Under the pieces are notes generated by a model. It was not told where the DNA came from and ran no database searches. It saw nothing but the letters and a program-made list of their open reading frames with translations. DNA of 63,033 nt from Allomuricauda sp. CP2A (GTDB lineage: Bacteria > Bacteroidota > Bacteroidia > Flavobacteriales > Flavobacteriaceae), in assembly GCF_001683915.1 (NCBI RefSeq), contig NZ_LXTT01000075.1:1-63033 (forward strand), given 5' to 3'. Numbering within the stretch: the stretch's first letter is position 1; every line of letters begins with the position of its first letter. Made by a program: the position numbers and the translations under genes. Of this stretch, positions 53,610-62,596 are shown piece by piece.

Positions 53610-54884
53610 ATGAAACGGATTGCATACTTATTTGTACTATCCTTCTTGGTCTTATCCTCCTGCAAAAAGCAAGAACCAGAAGTTCAGTACCTGGTTGATG
53701 AAACCGTAAAAACACGAATTGACTCCACATTGCAAAGTTTTGTGGACTTGGGCGATGTGGCCGGAGCCTCAGCCTTGATCTTTGAAAAAGGTGAAGAGGT
53801 CTACTACAATGCGTTCGGTTACGCCGACTTGAAGAACAAAAAGCCCATGGAGCGCAACACCTTGGTGCAGATCTATTCCATGACCAAGCCCATTACCGGC
53901 ACGGCCTTGATGACCCTGTACGAAGAAGGCAAGTTCCAGTTGGATGATCCCTTGGAAAAATATGCCCCTGAATTTGCCAACATGCAGGTCTACGCTGGCT
54001 ACGATTCCATTGCTGGTGAAATGATCTTGGAACCTGCCAAACGTCCCATTACCATTCGCGATATTACCCGGCATACCGCCGGTTTTTCGGGCCAAAGGGA
54101 TCTTCCCGGGTTGGGTGAAGCCATCGCAGAAGCAGACGCTTTGAACCGCGAGAACACCCTCGCTGAAATGGCCAAAAAATTGAGTAGTGTTCCTTTAGGA
54201 TATCAACCAGGGGAGCACTGGGAATATGGTATTTCTGTGGATGTGCAGGCTTATTTGGTAGAACTTCTTTCAGGTCAGCCCTATGCCGAATATGTACAAG
54301 AACATGTCTTGGGCCCTTTAAAAATGAACGATACACGATATGTTGTTCCTGAATCGGACCGAGGTAGAATGTCATCAGCATATAGGCATGAGGGCGACTC
54401 CTTGATTCAATTGCCCAATGAGGAAGCCCATGCCTACAACTACAAAAAATGGCCATTGACTGCTGGCGGTTGGGGGCTTACATCCTCTTTGGACGATTAC
54501 ATGCGCTTTGCTCAAATGTTGATCAACAAAGGTACCCTGGAAGGCGTTCAGGTCCTCGATTCAAGTACCGTTAAACTCATGGCCACCAATCATTTGGATG
54601 AAAGCATTGAAGAGCGTTCATGGTTGCCCAACAAAGGTCAGGTAGGCTTTGGCATTGACTTTGCCGTGAGGTTGCGCCCACCAGCCTCCGTGGAGGAAAA
54701 CAATGGCGTTGTGGGCGAATTCTTTTGGGATGGAGCCGCCACTACCTTATTTTGGGTAGATCCAGTCAACGAGCTTACGGCTGTTTTCTTTGTTCAGGTG
54801 TTCCCACATGATGGCACCTTGCACAAAAGATTCAGGGATGCCGTTTACGGGGCCGTCACTCTGGAAGAAAGCATAGCTGAATAG
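53610..54884 (+). CDS. Serine hydrolase, beta-lactamase/esterase class C fold, lipoprotein
   Basis: The 424-residue protein has a lipoprotein signal (YLFVLSFLVLSSCKKQ). The SxxK nucleophile motif is in IYSMTKPITGTALM. The tyrosine motif position is HWEYGISVDVQAYLVEL, and the third motif may be PHDGTLHKRF. ITRHTAGFSG and LTAGGWGLTSSLDDYMRF are typical of the S12-like beta-lactamase family. Members include esterases, D-aminopeptidases and penicillin-binding proteins; substrate unknown. It is divergent from the sugar-acid operon and may be co-regulated, but nothing shows it. Confidence 0.9.
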   Translation: MKRIAYLFVLSFLVLSSCKKQEPEVQYLVDETVKTRIDSTLQSFVDLGDVAGASALIFEKGEEVYYNAFGYADLKNKKPMERNTLVQIYSMTKPITGTALMTLYEEGKFQLDDPLEKYAPEFANMQVYAGYDSIAGEMILEPAKRPITIRDITRHTAGFSGQRDLPGLGEAIAEADALNRENTLAEMAKKLSSVPLGYQPGEHWEYGISVDVQAYLVELLSGQPYAEYVQEHVLGPLKMNDTRYVVPESDRGRMSSAYRHEGDSLIQLPNEEAHAYNYKKWPLTAGGWGLTSSLDDYMRFAQMLINKGTLEGVQVLDSSTVKLMATNHLDESIEERSWLPNKGQVGFGIDFAVRLRPPASVEENNGVVGEFFWDGAATTLFWVDPVNELTAVFFVQVFPHDGTLHKRFRDAVYGAVTLEESIAE

Positions 54885-54916
54885 GCCTAACCGTAGGGTA
54901 TAGCGCAACATTTCAC

Positions 54917-54924
54917 TACCTTTG
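54917..54924 (+). promoter_or_regulatory. Candidate -7 box for rpe
   Basis: TACCTTTG matches TAnnTTTG and ends 22 bp before the rpe start codon. Confidence 0.5.
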
Positions 54925-54946
54925 TGGTGAATTAGTTGATTCTTAC

Positions 54947-55606
54947 ATGAGCAAAAAGATAATTGCACCTTCCCTACTGGCATCGGACTTTGCCAATTTA
55001 CAGCGCGATATTGAAATGGTGAACCAAAGTGAAGCCGATTGGTTTCACTTGGACATCATGGATGGGGTCTTTGTACCCAATATTTCCTTCGGAATGCCCG
55101 TGGTGAAGGCCATTGCCAAGCATGCCAAAAAAACCTTGGACATGCACCTCATGATCGTTGATCCCGATCGGTACATTAAAACATTTGCAGATCTTGGGGT
55201 GAATAACTTAACAGTGCATTATGAAGCCTGTCCCCATTTGCACAGGACGCTTCAGGCCATAAAGGCCGAAGGCATGAAAGCTGGGGTGGCAATGAATCCG
55301 CATACCTCTATTGACCTCTTGGAAGATATTATCCAAGATGTTGATATTGTGAATTTGATGAGCGTAAATCCCGGTTTTGGAGGGCAATCCTTCATTGAGA
55401 ACACTTACAAAAAGGTGAAAGACCTGAAAAACCTCATTGAGCAAAAAAAATCTAATGCCCTGATTGAAATTGATGGTGGGGTAAATGCGACCAATGCCAA
55501 AAAGTTGGTGGATGCGGGTGTGGATGTTTTGGTAGCGGGCAATTTTGTTTTTTCAAGTGGGAATCCAACCCAAACCATTAAAGATTTAAAAGAAGAGATT
55601 GCGTAA
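54947..55606 (+). CDS. rpe: Ribulose-phosphate 3-epimerase
   Basis: The 219-residue TIM-barrel enzyme interconverts ribulose-5-phosphate and xylulose-5-phosphate. Features: IAPSLLASDFANLQRDI, WFHLDIMDGVFVPNISFGM (metal His and Asp), LDMHLMIVDP, MSVNPGFGGQSFI and IEIDGGVN (second Asp), then VAGNFVF. Length fits the family. Its stop codon overlaps the next start by one base (TAATG). Confidence 0.97.
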   Translation: MSKKIIAPSLLASDFANLQRDIEMVNQSEADWFHLDIMDGVFVPNISFGMPVVKAIAKHAKKTLDMHLMIVDPDRYIKTFADLGVNNLTVHYEACPHLHRTLQAIKAEGMKAGVAMNPHTSIDLLEDIIQDVDIVNLMSVNPGFGGQSFIENTYKKVKDLKNLIEQKKSNALIEIDGGVNATNAKKLVDAGVDVLVAGNFVFSSGNPTQTIKDLKEEIA

Positions 55607-56592
55607 TGCAAGAATTTGACGTTGTCATCATTGGAGGGGGGCCTATTGGCATTGCTTGTGGACTAGAGGCAAAAAAACAAGGGGTATCCTATGTAATCAT
55701 CGAAAAAGGGCCCATTGTAAATTCCTTGTTCAACTACCCCATTAACATGCAGTTTTTCTCCTCCTCGGAAAAGCTGGAGATTGACGACATTCCCTTTATC
55801 AGTAAGGAGGCCAAACCCAAACGCAATGAGGCTTTGGAGTATTATCGCCGAATAGTAACTTCCAACGATTTGAACATTCACCTTTTTGAAAAGGTATTGG
55901 ATGTAGAAAAAGAAGCCGAATCCTTTACCGTGGAAACGGACAAAGACCAATACCAAGCCAAAAATGTGATTGTGGCCACTGGATTTTACGATCTGCCCAA
56001 CAAAATCAATGTGCCCGGAGAGGATTTGCCCAAGGTTTCGCACTACTATAAAGACCCCCATTTTTATGCCAGTCAAAAATTGGCCGTGGTCGGTGCCAGC
56101 AATTCTGCCATTGATGCCGCCTTGGAGTGCTGGCGGAAAGGTGCGGAGGTCACGCTGATCATCCGCGGTCCCGAAGTGGGCCAACGGGTCAAATATTGGG
56201 TACGTCCCGATATCATCAACCGAATTGAGGAAGGCAGCATCAAGGCCTATTACAATTCCACTTTAAAAGAAATCAAGCCACATGAAATTGTTGTGGACAC
56301 CCCAGAAGGTGAAGTGACCCTTGCCAATGATTTTGTACTTGCGCTAACGGGGTATATGCCCAATTTTGAATTTCTGGAAAAACTCGGCATTCAACTTTCG
56401 GAGGATGAAAAACGACTGCCCTCCTACAACCCAGAGACCATGGAAACCAACATTCCGGGGCTTTTCTTGGCTGGTGTGATCTGTGGCGGGATGGAAACCC
56501 ATAAATGGTTTATTGAAAATTCCCGAATCCATGCGCCCATCATTATCAAAACCATAAAACAGAAGATGCAATTGGTGGGGAAGGATTCCTAA
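55606..56592 (+). CDS. ypdA: YpdA-family FAD-dependent oxidoreductase
   Basis: The 328-residue flavoprotein has an N-terminal FAD-binding motif (VVIIGGGPIGIACGLEAK) and an NADPH-binding motif (LAVVGASNSAIDAALECWRKGAEV). Other marks are FNYPINMQFFSSSEKLEI, VIVATGFYDLPNKINVPGED and ETHKWFIENSRIHA, all seen in YpdA, the bacillithiol disulfide reductase group. The family usually works with bacillithiol, also made by Flavobacteria. It lacks a redox CxxC pair, as in YpdA. Coupling to rpe is by the 1-base overlap. Confidence 0.88.
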   Translation: MQEFDVVIIGGGPIGIACGLEAKKQGVSYVIIEKGPIVNSLFNYPINMQFFSSSEKLEIDDIPFISKEAKPKRNEALEYYRRIVTSNDLNIHLFEKVLDVEKEAESFTVETDKDQYQAKNVIVATGFYDLPNKINVPGEDLPKVSHYYKDPHFYASQKLAVVGASNSAIDAALECWRKGAEVTLIIRGPEVGQRVKYWVRPDIINRIEEGSIKAYYNSTLKEIKPHEIVVDTPEGEVTLANDFVLALTGYMPNFEFLEKLGIQLSEDEKRLPSYNPETMETNIPGLFLAGVICGGMETHKWFIENSRIHAPIIIKTIKQKMQLVGKDS

Positions 56593-56636
56593 AACCACTT
56601 AAATTTCGTATTTTCAGGGGACACACAACGGTCACC

Positions 56637-57386
56637 ATGAAAATGATTCAACAATTCCATTTAGCATCTCAATATTTGGCCATGGCCGGAAAAAGTTTTC
56701 TGGATCATTTGGAAGATGACAGCCATACCAATTTGGGGTTTTCCATTGCAGAAAAAAGTCTCTTGACCTTGCCTTTGGATGATTCGGGAACGCAATTGGG
56801 ACTAAACTATGACACCTTTGCCTTGGAATGGAAAACCACCACGCCCCAATTCCTTTCCCTAAAGGGAAAAACCCACGATGAAATTGTGCAATGGCTGAAA
56901 ACAATGGCCAAATCCTCCCATTTTACAAGGCCCTACAAATACAACCTTCATTATGGACTCCCCTACAAGATGGCCAAAGAAGATACCTTTGAATTGGTCA
57001 GCAAAAATGAAGCACAGGAGCTGATTCGCATTCGCACTTTGGCCCAAAACGTATTGACCACTTTTTTGGCAGCCGAAAATTTGAAGTCTGACATACGGGT
57101 GTGGCCCCACCATTTTGACACGGGAGCCTTTGCCCATCTGCACGATGGTTCTGGAAAATCCGTAGGTTTGGGGTTGGCCATTCCAGATGGTATGGTAGAC
57201 GATTTTTACTTTTACATTAGCGGTTACCGCGGCAATACCAGCTTACGCACTTGGGCTTTTGAGCCTCTGTCCCATGGGAAATGGCACAACAACGGCTTTA
57301 AGGGGGCGGTTTTGCCTGTTTCCAAAATCACCGAAGAAATAGGGTTGCAGTTTTTTAGGGAGGCGTTGGGGGCCTATAAAAAATAA
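56637..57386 (+). CDS. Conserved protein of unknown function
   Basis: The 249-residue cytoplasmic protein has no signal peptide. Recognisable pieces are HLASQYLAMAGKSFLDH, DDSHTNLGFS, FTRPYKYNLHYGLPY, VWPHHFDTGAFA, GLGLAIPDG and YRGNTSLRTWAFEPL. The WPHHFD motif with nearby His could bind metal. I cannot name the family firmly. It follows the ypdA gene by 44 bp in the same direction. Possible roles range from enzyme to immunity-like protein; none is supported. Confidence 0.75.
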   Translation: MKMIQQFHLASQYLAMAGKSFLDHLEDDSHTNLGFSIAEKSLLTLPLDDSGTQLGLNYDTFALEWKTTTPQFLSLKGKTHDEIVQWLKTMAKSSHFTRPYKYNLHYGLPYKMAKEDTFELVSKNEAQELIRIRTLAQNVLTTFLAAENLKSDIRVWPHHFDTGAFAHLHDGSGKSVGLGLAIPDGMVDDFYFYISGYRGNTSLRTWAFEPLSHGKWHNNGFKGAVLPVSKITEEIGLQFFREALGAYKK

Positions 57387-57397
57387 TTTTTTTTAAG

Positions 57398-57488
57398 CCA
57401 TCCCATTCGTAACGAAGCATGTGTAGGAATCCCCTCTTTCAGATTTCTCGTGGCTCATTCCTTCGTCTGTTGAAATGACAAAAATGAC
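57398..57488. repeat. Intergenic repeat-like element
   Basis: CCATCCCATTCGTAACGAAGC, then AGATTTCTCGTGGCTCATTCC and TTGAAATGACAAAAATGAC. The ending GAAATGACxxxxATGAC and short palindromic pieces (TTCGTAACGAA) resemble intergenic elements of Flavobacteria that end in TGAC. It lies between convergent genes. Confidence 0.4.
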
Positions 57489-57491
57489 CCA

Positions 57492-58535
57492 TCAGACCAT
57501 CCGAATCTGGGCTTCCAAGGCATGATGTTCCCGAAGCATGGCCCTACCTCCCCTAAAACTCAAATAGGAGTGCCCTTTTTTGTGGTTGAGGATACTCACT
57601 TCATTCATAAAGCCCCAATGTTTGGTGATTTCACGCCATGCAAAAAAGAGGGAATGTTTGGGGTCGTAGATATGGGTGGCCTCGCCCCCTGCCCCATTGA
57701 TCTCGATCACACTAAAATTTTTGCCTTGGCACAATTCTTCAAAAGAGTTGTGGAGCACATCCAAACGACCGTAATGAAATCCATCCATCTGGGAACAAAT
57801 TCCATTTACGACCTGTTCCAAATCAGCATTCAGCTTATGGGTAATGTCCACAAACTTGGCCCCCCGGGTATGGCTTCCGTAAGGCACCAGAATAAATTCC
57901 TCACCTTCGGGCACCACTTGGTTGAGTGCATCACCAAACTTTTGCTCAAGTGCCTTTAACTGCAAATGGCTTCGTGGATTTTTTTTGATCAATTCCACTA
58001 GCGTACTTTCCCCATCTCCAATAACCGAAAGAAACTCTTTGGAGACAATACCTGTAATCCTGCCTTTTTCCTCCCCGGGTTTGCGTACATAAAAAATGCC
58101 CACCTCTTTGGTAAAGGGAATGAGTTCCTGCACCAGAAAATGGGAAGGTGTTCTGAGCAGATACTTTTTAAACTCGTCTTTATTGTGGATTTTGTCCACC
58201 CCAAAGGCCTTCATGCCAATATCTGGCTTGGCGATAAAGGGAAAACCAATATCCGAGGACAAAATGCGTTCCAAAGCCCGTTCAGGTGTCTCGTCCTTGG
58301 CAATGAACACTGTTTTCGGTATATACTGTTGGGGAATCATATTATATATGGACATTTTGGATTCCATGGCCATGCCCCCATTTTTCATGGATGGGTTTGC
58401 GGCATTAAAGAAGAAAAAGGAACGCGCTTTTATGGAATAGTACAGCCACACCGGAAACAAGGGGTAGTAAATGGCCCACAATGGCCAGTATTCCCAATGG
58501 GTGAGTTTGTGCCATTTTAATTTCAACGAACTCAT
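57492..58535 (-). CDS. Membrane-anchored ATP-grasp ligase family protein
   Basis: The 347-residue protein begins with an aromatic, hydrophobic region (HWEYWPLWAIYYPLFPVWLYYSIKAR in outline, residues 12-38), probably one or two membrane segments. An ATP-grasp fold follows: FPFIAKPDIGMKAFGV, FLVQELIPFTKEVGIFY, GIVSKEFLSVIGDGESTL, YGRLDVLH and VIEINGAGGEATHIYDP, which carries the metal-binding Glu and Asn. Related enzymes join amino acids or amides (Ddl-like ligases). The substrate is unknown. It overlaps the NRDE gene by 4 bp and ends a four-gene unit. Confidence 0.85.
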   Translation of the reverse strand: MSSLKLKWHKLTHWEYWPLWAIYYPLFPVWLYYSIKARSFFFFNAANPSMKNGGMAMESKMSIYNMIPQQYIPKTVFIAKDETPERALERILSSDIGFPFIAKPDIGMKAFGVDKIHNKDEFKKYLLRTPSHFLVQELIPFTKEVGIFYVRKPGEEKGRITGIVSKEFLSVIGDGESTLVELIKKNPRSHLQLKALEQKFGDALNQVVPEGEEFILVPYGSHTRGAKFVDITHKLNADLEQVVNGICSQMDGFHYGRLDVLHNSFEELCQGKNFSVIEINGAGGEATHIYDPKHSLFFAWREITKHWGFMNEVSILNHKKGHSYLSFRGGRAMLREHHALEAQIRMV

Positions 58536-59260
58536 TTTACCGATACTGAAAGTGAATCGTTGGGTGAAAAAGGCACCTCATAGGTGGCATCATTCAACAA
58601 GTCGATATGGCGCATCAAGGTTTCTTCCGGTTCAATGACCGCCTGGGTTACGCTAAAGGTTTTTAGCCCTGTTTCCCGGTCAATGACAAAGCCATTTTCA
58701 TAGTCTTCATGATTGTTGGAATGAAAATCCACCACATCCGAAGCTTCAATACGGTCTGTTTTCCTCAAAAATGAATTGAACAAGGACGCTCTTTGGGCAA
58801 TGACATCATCATCATACAAGGTTACGGAAGACCAAATATGGTCCTGGGTCTTGTCCAAGGGCGTAAAGTATTTTTGGTTGCCATCCCAACGAAATTCCAA
58901 CAAACTTCCATTGAGCATTACCAAGGTAAACGGTTCTATGCTGTACAAATCCATGTGTTGAAGGGTCTCTTCGGGATTCAGCGAACTTATCACATCCAGC
59001 AACACCAATCCCCTGCTCTTGGCATAATTTCGTTTTGATTGATGCCGCACATAAGCCCCGTTCAACAAGACAGAGACTACTCCATATTCGTTAAGGGCAA
59101 ACCATGTGCCCCCAGCTTTTGGGTCTTTTGGAAACAACACTTTTACGCCATTAACCATATCCTCTTGGGGTCTATAGGCCAACGGACGGGAAATGTGTTC
59201 ATCACGATTGGATGTGATGAAATAACGGTTGTTGCGTGAAATAAAACTTACTGTGCACAT
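58532..59260 (-). CDS. NRDE-family protein (TANGO2-like, possible Ntn hydrolase)
   Basis: The 242-residue protein has the family motifs: MCTVSFI at the N-terminus, where Cys2 could be an N-terminal nucleophile after Met removal, and FITSNRDEHISRPL, the SNRDE signature. Also present: LFPKDPKAGGTWFALNEYGVV and LNGAYV. Human TANGO2 relatives have been linked to haem and lipid handling. The reaction is unknown. It overlaps the DinB gene by 13 bp upstream and the ATP-grasp gene by 4 bp downstream. Confidence 0.9.
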   Translation of the reverse strand: MCTVSFISRNNRYFITSNRDEHISRPLAYRPQEDMVNGVKVLFPKDPKAGGTWFALNEYGVVSVLLNGAYVRHQSKRNYAKSRGLVLLDVISSLNPEETLQHMDLYSIEPFTLVMLNGSLLEFRWDGNQKYFTPLDKTQDHIWSSVTLYDDDVIAQRASLFNSFLRKTDRIEASDVVDFHSNNHEDYENGFVIDRETGLKTFSVTQAVIEPEETLMRHIDLLNDATYEVPFSPNDSLSVSVK

Positions 59261-59733
59261 GCCTGTCGGTGTTGCATGGTGGAGGGGGCCACCCCAAATG
59301 ATTCTGGGAGTTGCAGGGTCGTAAAATGTTCAATGCCCACTTTGATCAGGGCATGGTGATGTATGGTATGCTCCAGATTGTACATTACTTCGCGATAGTA
59401 ATTCGAGTCCAAACAAGTTTCAGAATCGCCCAGTTCATAGGTAACCTTTACGGGTTTGTTGGGGCGTTCCAATTGGGTCTGTATCAATTTTAACTGCTCA
59501 ATGGCATAAGGAAGCTCGTTCTCAATCCGATGGTTGCGCTCCCTACGATCGTAGGAGACATCCGCAGTATCGTACCCGTGGATCAAACAAAGGTAAAGTT
59601 CGATGATATGTCTTGTGTGCTGGCCAATAGTGGAATTTGAAAGTACTTTGCACGTCTGTGCATAGCAATCCTCTGGAAGTTGCCGAAGGATTTGCATAAA
59701 CTGCTCAAGGGTATCTATGGAAGATTTGAACAT
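59248..59733 (-). CDS. DinB-family metal-binding protein
   Basis: The 161-residue four-helix protein has the DinB/YfiT-type histidines: IGQHTRHIIE (first His) and NLEHTIHHHALIKVG (a pair of His), which form a mononuclear metal site. Members are thiol-dependent S-transferases, for example with bacillithiol, or are uncharacterised. The length matches the family. It is the second gene of the four-gene operon and overlaps the NRDE gene by 13 bp. Confidence 0.82.
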   Translation of the reverse strand: MFKSSIDTLEQFMQILRQLPEDCYAQTCKVLSNSTIGQHTRHIIELYLCLIHGYDTADVSYDRRERNHRIENELPYAIEQLKLIQTQLERPNKPVKVTYELGDSETCLDSNYYREVMYNLEHTIHHHALIKVGIEHFTTLQLPESFGVAPSTMQHRQACAQ

Positions 59734-59738
59734 GATGC

Positions 59739-60392
59739 TTAAGGTGTTTTATAATTAGGTCGTTTTTTGATAAATAGGAACATAAGATAGAAAGAAAATC
59801 CAAGGTATAGCAATCCCAACAATAGATTTGTAATCAAGCCATAATTACCGTAGTTGGTAAAGATATATTTGCCCAACACCATAAAAACGGACAGCCCGAA
59901 CATGGTGCCCAAACCGATTCCCCCTAAATAAAAGGTGTATGAACTTTTTGAGGCCGTAAGGATATCCTTTTTTTCCAACACCTTGTTCCATGTCATCCAA
60001 AAAGGAATTTGTAAGGGGTTCAAGGCACTCAACAGAAGCCCTAATACAAAGGTGGATCGGAGTTTCGGTAATAAATCAACCTTGGAACTGACTTTGGACA
60101 CACTAGCGGCATCCAAAAAACTGGTTATGGATAGGTACAACAACAGGAGAGTCCCCAATGGGAGCAGGTACATCATCAGTTTGTCGCTTAAATGTAAACG
60201 CTCATTTCCGAATAAGGTCAATCGAACTATTACCAGCTCCACCAAGACCACCGCCAGTGAAAACCAAATGGCCGAAACCAAACCTTGCGAGGCAGCAATA
60301 TCAAAAGCAGTCAAGTTCAAGGTTCCCAAGGGCAAAGCGCCCAAAAAACTTATCAGAAGACCCGAAAAACATACTTTTAAATAGTTCTGCAT
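59739..60392 (-). CDS. LysE-family amino acid/metabolite exporter
   Basis: The ATG at 60392 is preferred over an upstream start at 60413 as it begins directly with the typical QNYLKVCFSGLLISFLGALPLGTLNLTAF region in outline. The 217-residue protein has six hydrophobic helices and the LysE signature GALPLGTLNL, then LSALNPLQIPFWMTW. Members export amino acids or small metabolites. The substrate is unknown. The stop lies 5 bp before the DinB gene, so the exporter heads the four-gene unit. Confidence 0.82.
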   Translation of the reverse strand: MQNYLKVCFSGLLISFLGALPLGTLNLTAFDIAASQGLVSAIWFSLAVVLVELVIVRLTLFGNERLHLSDKLMMYLLPLGTLLLLYLSITSFLDAASVSKVSSKVDLLPKLRSTFVLGLLLSALNPLQIPFWMTWNKVLEKKDILTASKSSYTFYLGGIGLGTMFGLSVFMVLGKYIFTNYGNYGLITNLLLGLLYLGFSFYLMFLFIKKRPNYKTP

Positions 60393-60522
60393 AGTATAAT
60401 TATGGCGCAGCACACTCCCATCATATTAGGAAACAGACCACATAACTCATTCTAAAATAGGAATATCAAATGTGTTGACACAACATCCCTCATATATTTT
60501 AGACTACGAAACGCTTAAAACG

Positions 60523-60969
60523 TTACTGGTTTTTAATCTTTTCCCAATTGGTATCAGCTTTTGACATTAACTTGTTGGGAGACTCATTTAGCCAAAGTTC
60601 CAGCGTATTTGTTTTTCCAGCGTTGTAGAAAAGATAGAGTTTACCGTCACGAATCTCATACGTTTCAGGGTTGATGCTCACCTTTTTGCCAGAAACTGCC
60701 ACCGCATAAGCACAGTACCCGCCGTATTGGGGAATGTATTTCACAGGATTGGCCTTGAACTTATTCAAGTTTTCCTGATTGGAAAATTTATAGTTGATGC
60801 CATCATATTCTGTGGAGATTTCCTTAATCCCTTCTTTAGGTTTTCCCTCAAAATAGGAAACCACATCATAACCGTGGGCGGCATATCCTCTTTTGGTATT
60901 ATAATCTATAGCTTGTGCTTGCAGAAAGGTTCCTGTGAGTATGAACAGGCCCAATATCAATTTTTTCAT
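60523..60969 (-). CDS. Secreted YHS-domain protein
   Basis: ATG 60969 gives 148 residues with a signal peptide (KKLILGLFILTGTFLQAQA). The YHS-type domain follows: GYAAHGYDVVSYFEGKPKEG, INYKFSNQENLNKFKANPVKYIPQYGGYCAYAV. The Cys in YGGYCAYAV may bind metal or copper. C-terminal residues KTNTLELWLNESPNKLM complete it. The YHS family is linked to metal binding and is frequent next to copper/heavy-metal genes, but no such gene is adjacent here. It is read alone. Confidence 0.88.
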   Translation of the reverse strand: MKKLILGLFILTGTFLQAQAIDYNTKRGYAAHGYDVVSYFEGKPKEGIKEISTEYDGINYKFSNQENLNKFKANPVKYIPQYGGYCAYAVAVSGKKVSINPETYEIRDGKLYLFYNAGKTNTLELWLNESPNKLMSKADTNWEKIKNQ

Positions 60970-61171
60970 TAGCAATGGATTGAAGATTTCATTCCGTTTA
61001 ACCGTAGGAAAATCTGTTGAATTTTGGTTTTTAGTCCCAAGAGGTGCAACATCCTTTCAACAGAGGCCAAAAAATTTTTCACTTTTTGATCCAAATATTT
61101 GAGAATTCTCCTGCCAATGCCAAAAACATTGAGATTATTATATCTTTAGTGTGCACATATTGACTATAAAC

Positions 61172-62527
61172 ATGAAAAATAGCTTTACTCTTTCTTTTCT
61201 ATTAATTGCACTGCTCATTGGATGCTCCACAAAGGAGAAAAAAAACACCGATAACGAAAATTTAATTGCAGCACTGGAAACCGCCGCCAATGAGCAATTA
61301 TTGCACAAATGGTATCCTTTGACCTTGGATACGGTTAATGGTGGCTATTACAGTGACCTTACCTATGATTTTAAAATAGGCGAAAATCAGAATAAAATGA
61401 TCGTTACCCAAGCTAGGCACGTTTGGACCAACGCTGTGGCCGCAGAACACAACCCGGAAAGAAAAAAAGAGTACCTCTCATACTCCGAACACGGGTTTCA
61501 ATTTTTACGAGATTATATGTGGGACGAGGAAAATGGAGGGTTCCACACCATGGTTACCAAAGAGGGTGAACCCATGGAAGGCAACAAAACAGCGTATGGA
61601 AACTCGTTTGCCATCTATGGACTGGCGGCCTATTACGGTGCCTCTAAAAATGAAGAAGCCTTGGATTTGGCCAAAAAAACGTTCAATTGGTTGGAAGAGC
61701 ACAGCCATGATAGCATCCACAAAGGCTATTATCAAATTTTGCAAATAGATGGCACGCCCGTTGAACGAACCGAGGACACGCCATCGACCTCCAATGTGGG
61801 GTATAAAGATTATAACAGTTCCATTCACTTGTTGGAAGCCTTGACCACACTGTATGAGGTATGGCCCGATGCCATCGTGGAGGAACGTGTCAAGGAAATG
61901 TTGACCCTGATCCGGGATACCTTCACCACGGAAAAGGGCTATATGAATCTCTATTTTGAAGGGGATTGGACGCCGATATCCTTCAAGGATTCCCCAAAAG
62001 ATACCATTCTCAAACATTTTCATTTGGACCATGTTACCTTCGGACATGATGTGGAAACTGCATTTTTGATGTTGGAAGCCTCGCATGTACTTGGGGGTTG
62101 GCAGTTTGACGAGACTTTGGTAAAAGGCAAAAAAATGGTCGATCATTCCCTCAAAACTGGATGGGACAAAGATTTGGGCGGATTCTATGATGGCGGCTAT
62201 TATTTTAAGGGAGTGGATACCATGAGTATTGTAAATCACCATAAAAATTGGTGGACCCAAGCCGAGGGATTGAACAGTCTGTTGCTGATGGATTCCTATT
62301 TTCCAAATGATTCATTGGATTACAGGGCCCATTTTGATAAACTCTGGGAATACACCAACACCTATCTCATGGACAAAGAGCATGGAGGTTGGTACGCATG
62401 GGGGCAAGACACCAGACCAGAGACCAAGAACGATAACAAAGGGCATATTTGGAAAAGTGCCTACCACAACTACAGGGCATTGGCCACTTGTAAAGAAACT
62501 TTGGAAAAGGGGCACCAAAGTAAATAA
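61172..62527 (+). CDS. AGE-family N-acylglucosamine/cellobiose 2-epimerase-like lipoprotein
   Basis: ATG 61172 gives 451 residues with a lipoprotein signal (LSFLLIALLIGCSTKEKK); the frame opens at 61151. The (alpha/alpha)6-barrel shows the AGE/cellobiose 2-epimerase motifs: GYYSDLTYDF, KMIVTQARHVWTNAVAAEH (catalytic and substrate residues), TAYGNSFAIYGLAAYY, DYNSSIHLLEALT, FGHDVETAFLMLEAS and HHKNWWTQAEGLNSLLLM, then HIWKSAYHNYRA. It would epimerise a sugar at C2, most likely at the cell surface or periplasm because of the lipid anchor. Substrate unknown. Confidence 0.9.
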   Translation: MKNSFTLSFLLIALLIGCSTKEKKNTDNENLIAALETAANEQLLHKWYPLTLDTVNGGYYSDLTYDFKIGENQNKMIVTQARHVWTNAVAAEHNPERKKEYLSYSEHGFQFLRDYMWDEENGGFHTMVTKEGEPMEGNKTAYGNSFAIYGLAAYYGASKNEEALDLAKKTFNWLEEHSHDSIHKGYYQILQIDGTPVERTEDTPSTSNVGYKDYNSSIHLLEALTTLYEVWPDAIVEERVKEMLTLIRDTFTTEKGYMNLYFEGDWTPISFKDSPKDTILKHFHLDHVTFGHDVETAFLMLEASHVLGGWQFDETLVKGKKMVDHSLKTGWDKDLGGFYDGGYYFKGVDTMSIVNHHKNWWTQAEGLNSLLLMDSYFPNDSLDYRAHFDKLWEYTNTYLMDKEHGGWYAWGQDTRPETKNDNKGHIWKSAYHNYRALATCKETLEKGHQSK

Positions 62528-62568
62528 GTGAGGTTTTTTCATTTCATTTTTTCCCGATTAAGATATTA

Positions 62569-62584
62569 ATCGTAATATTGCGAT
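62569..62584. promoter_or_regulatory. Probable ArsR operator upstream of arsR
   Basis: ATCGTAATATTGCGAT is a near-perfect palindrome (14 of 16 bases) with the ATCG...CGAT arms and AATATT centre typical of ArsR-family operators. It lies 12 bp before the ATG at 62597. The sub-sequence TATTGCGATAAAYTAATA recurs at 62956-62973 downstream of the gene. Confidence 0.6.
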
Positions 62585-62596
62585 AAATTAATACAG

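Noticed and set aside
61505..62260. 251-residue minus-strand frame
   Set aside because: It is antisense to the AGE-family gene and lacks domain or promoter support.
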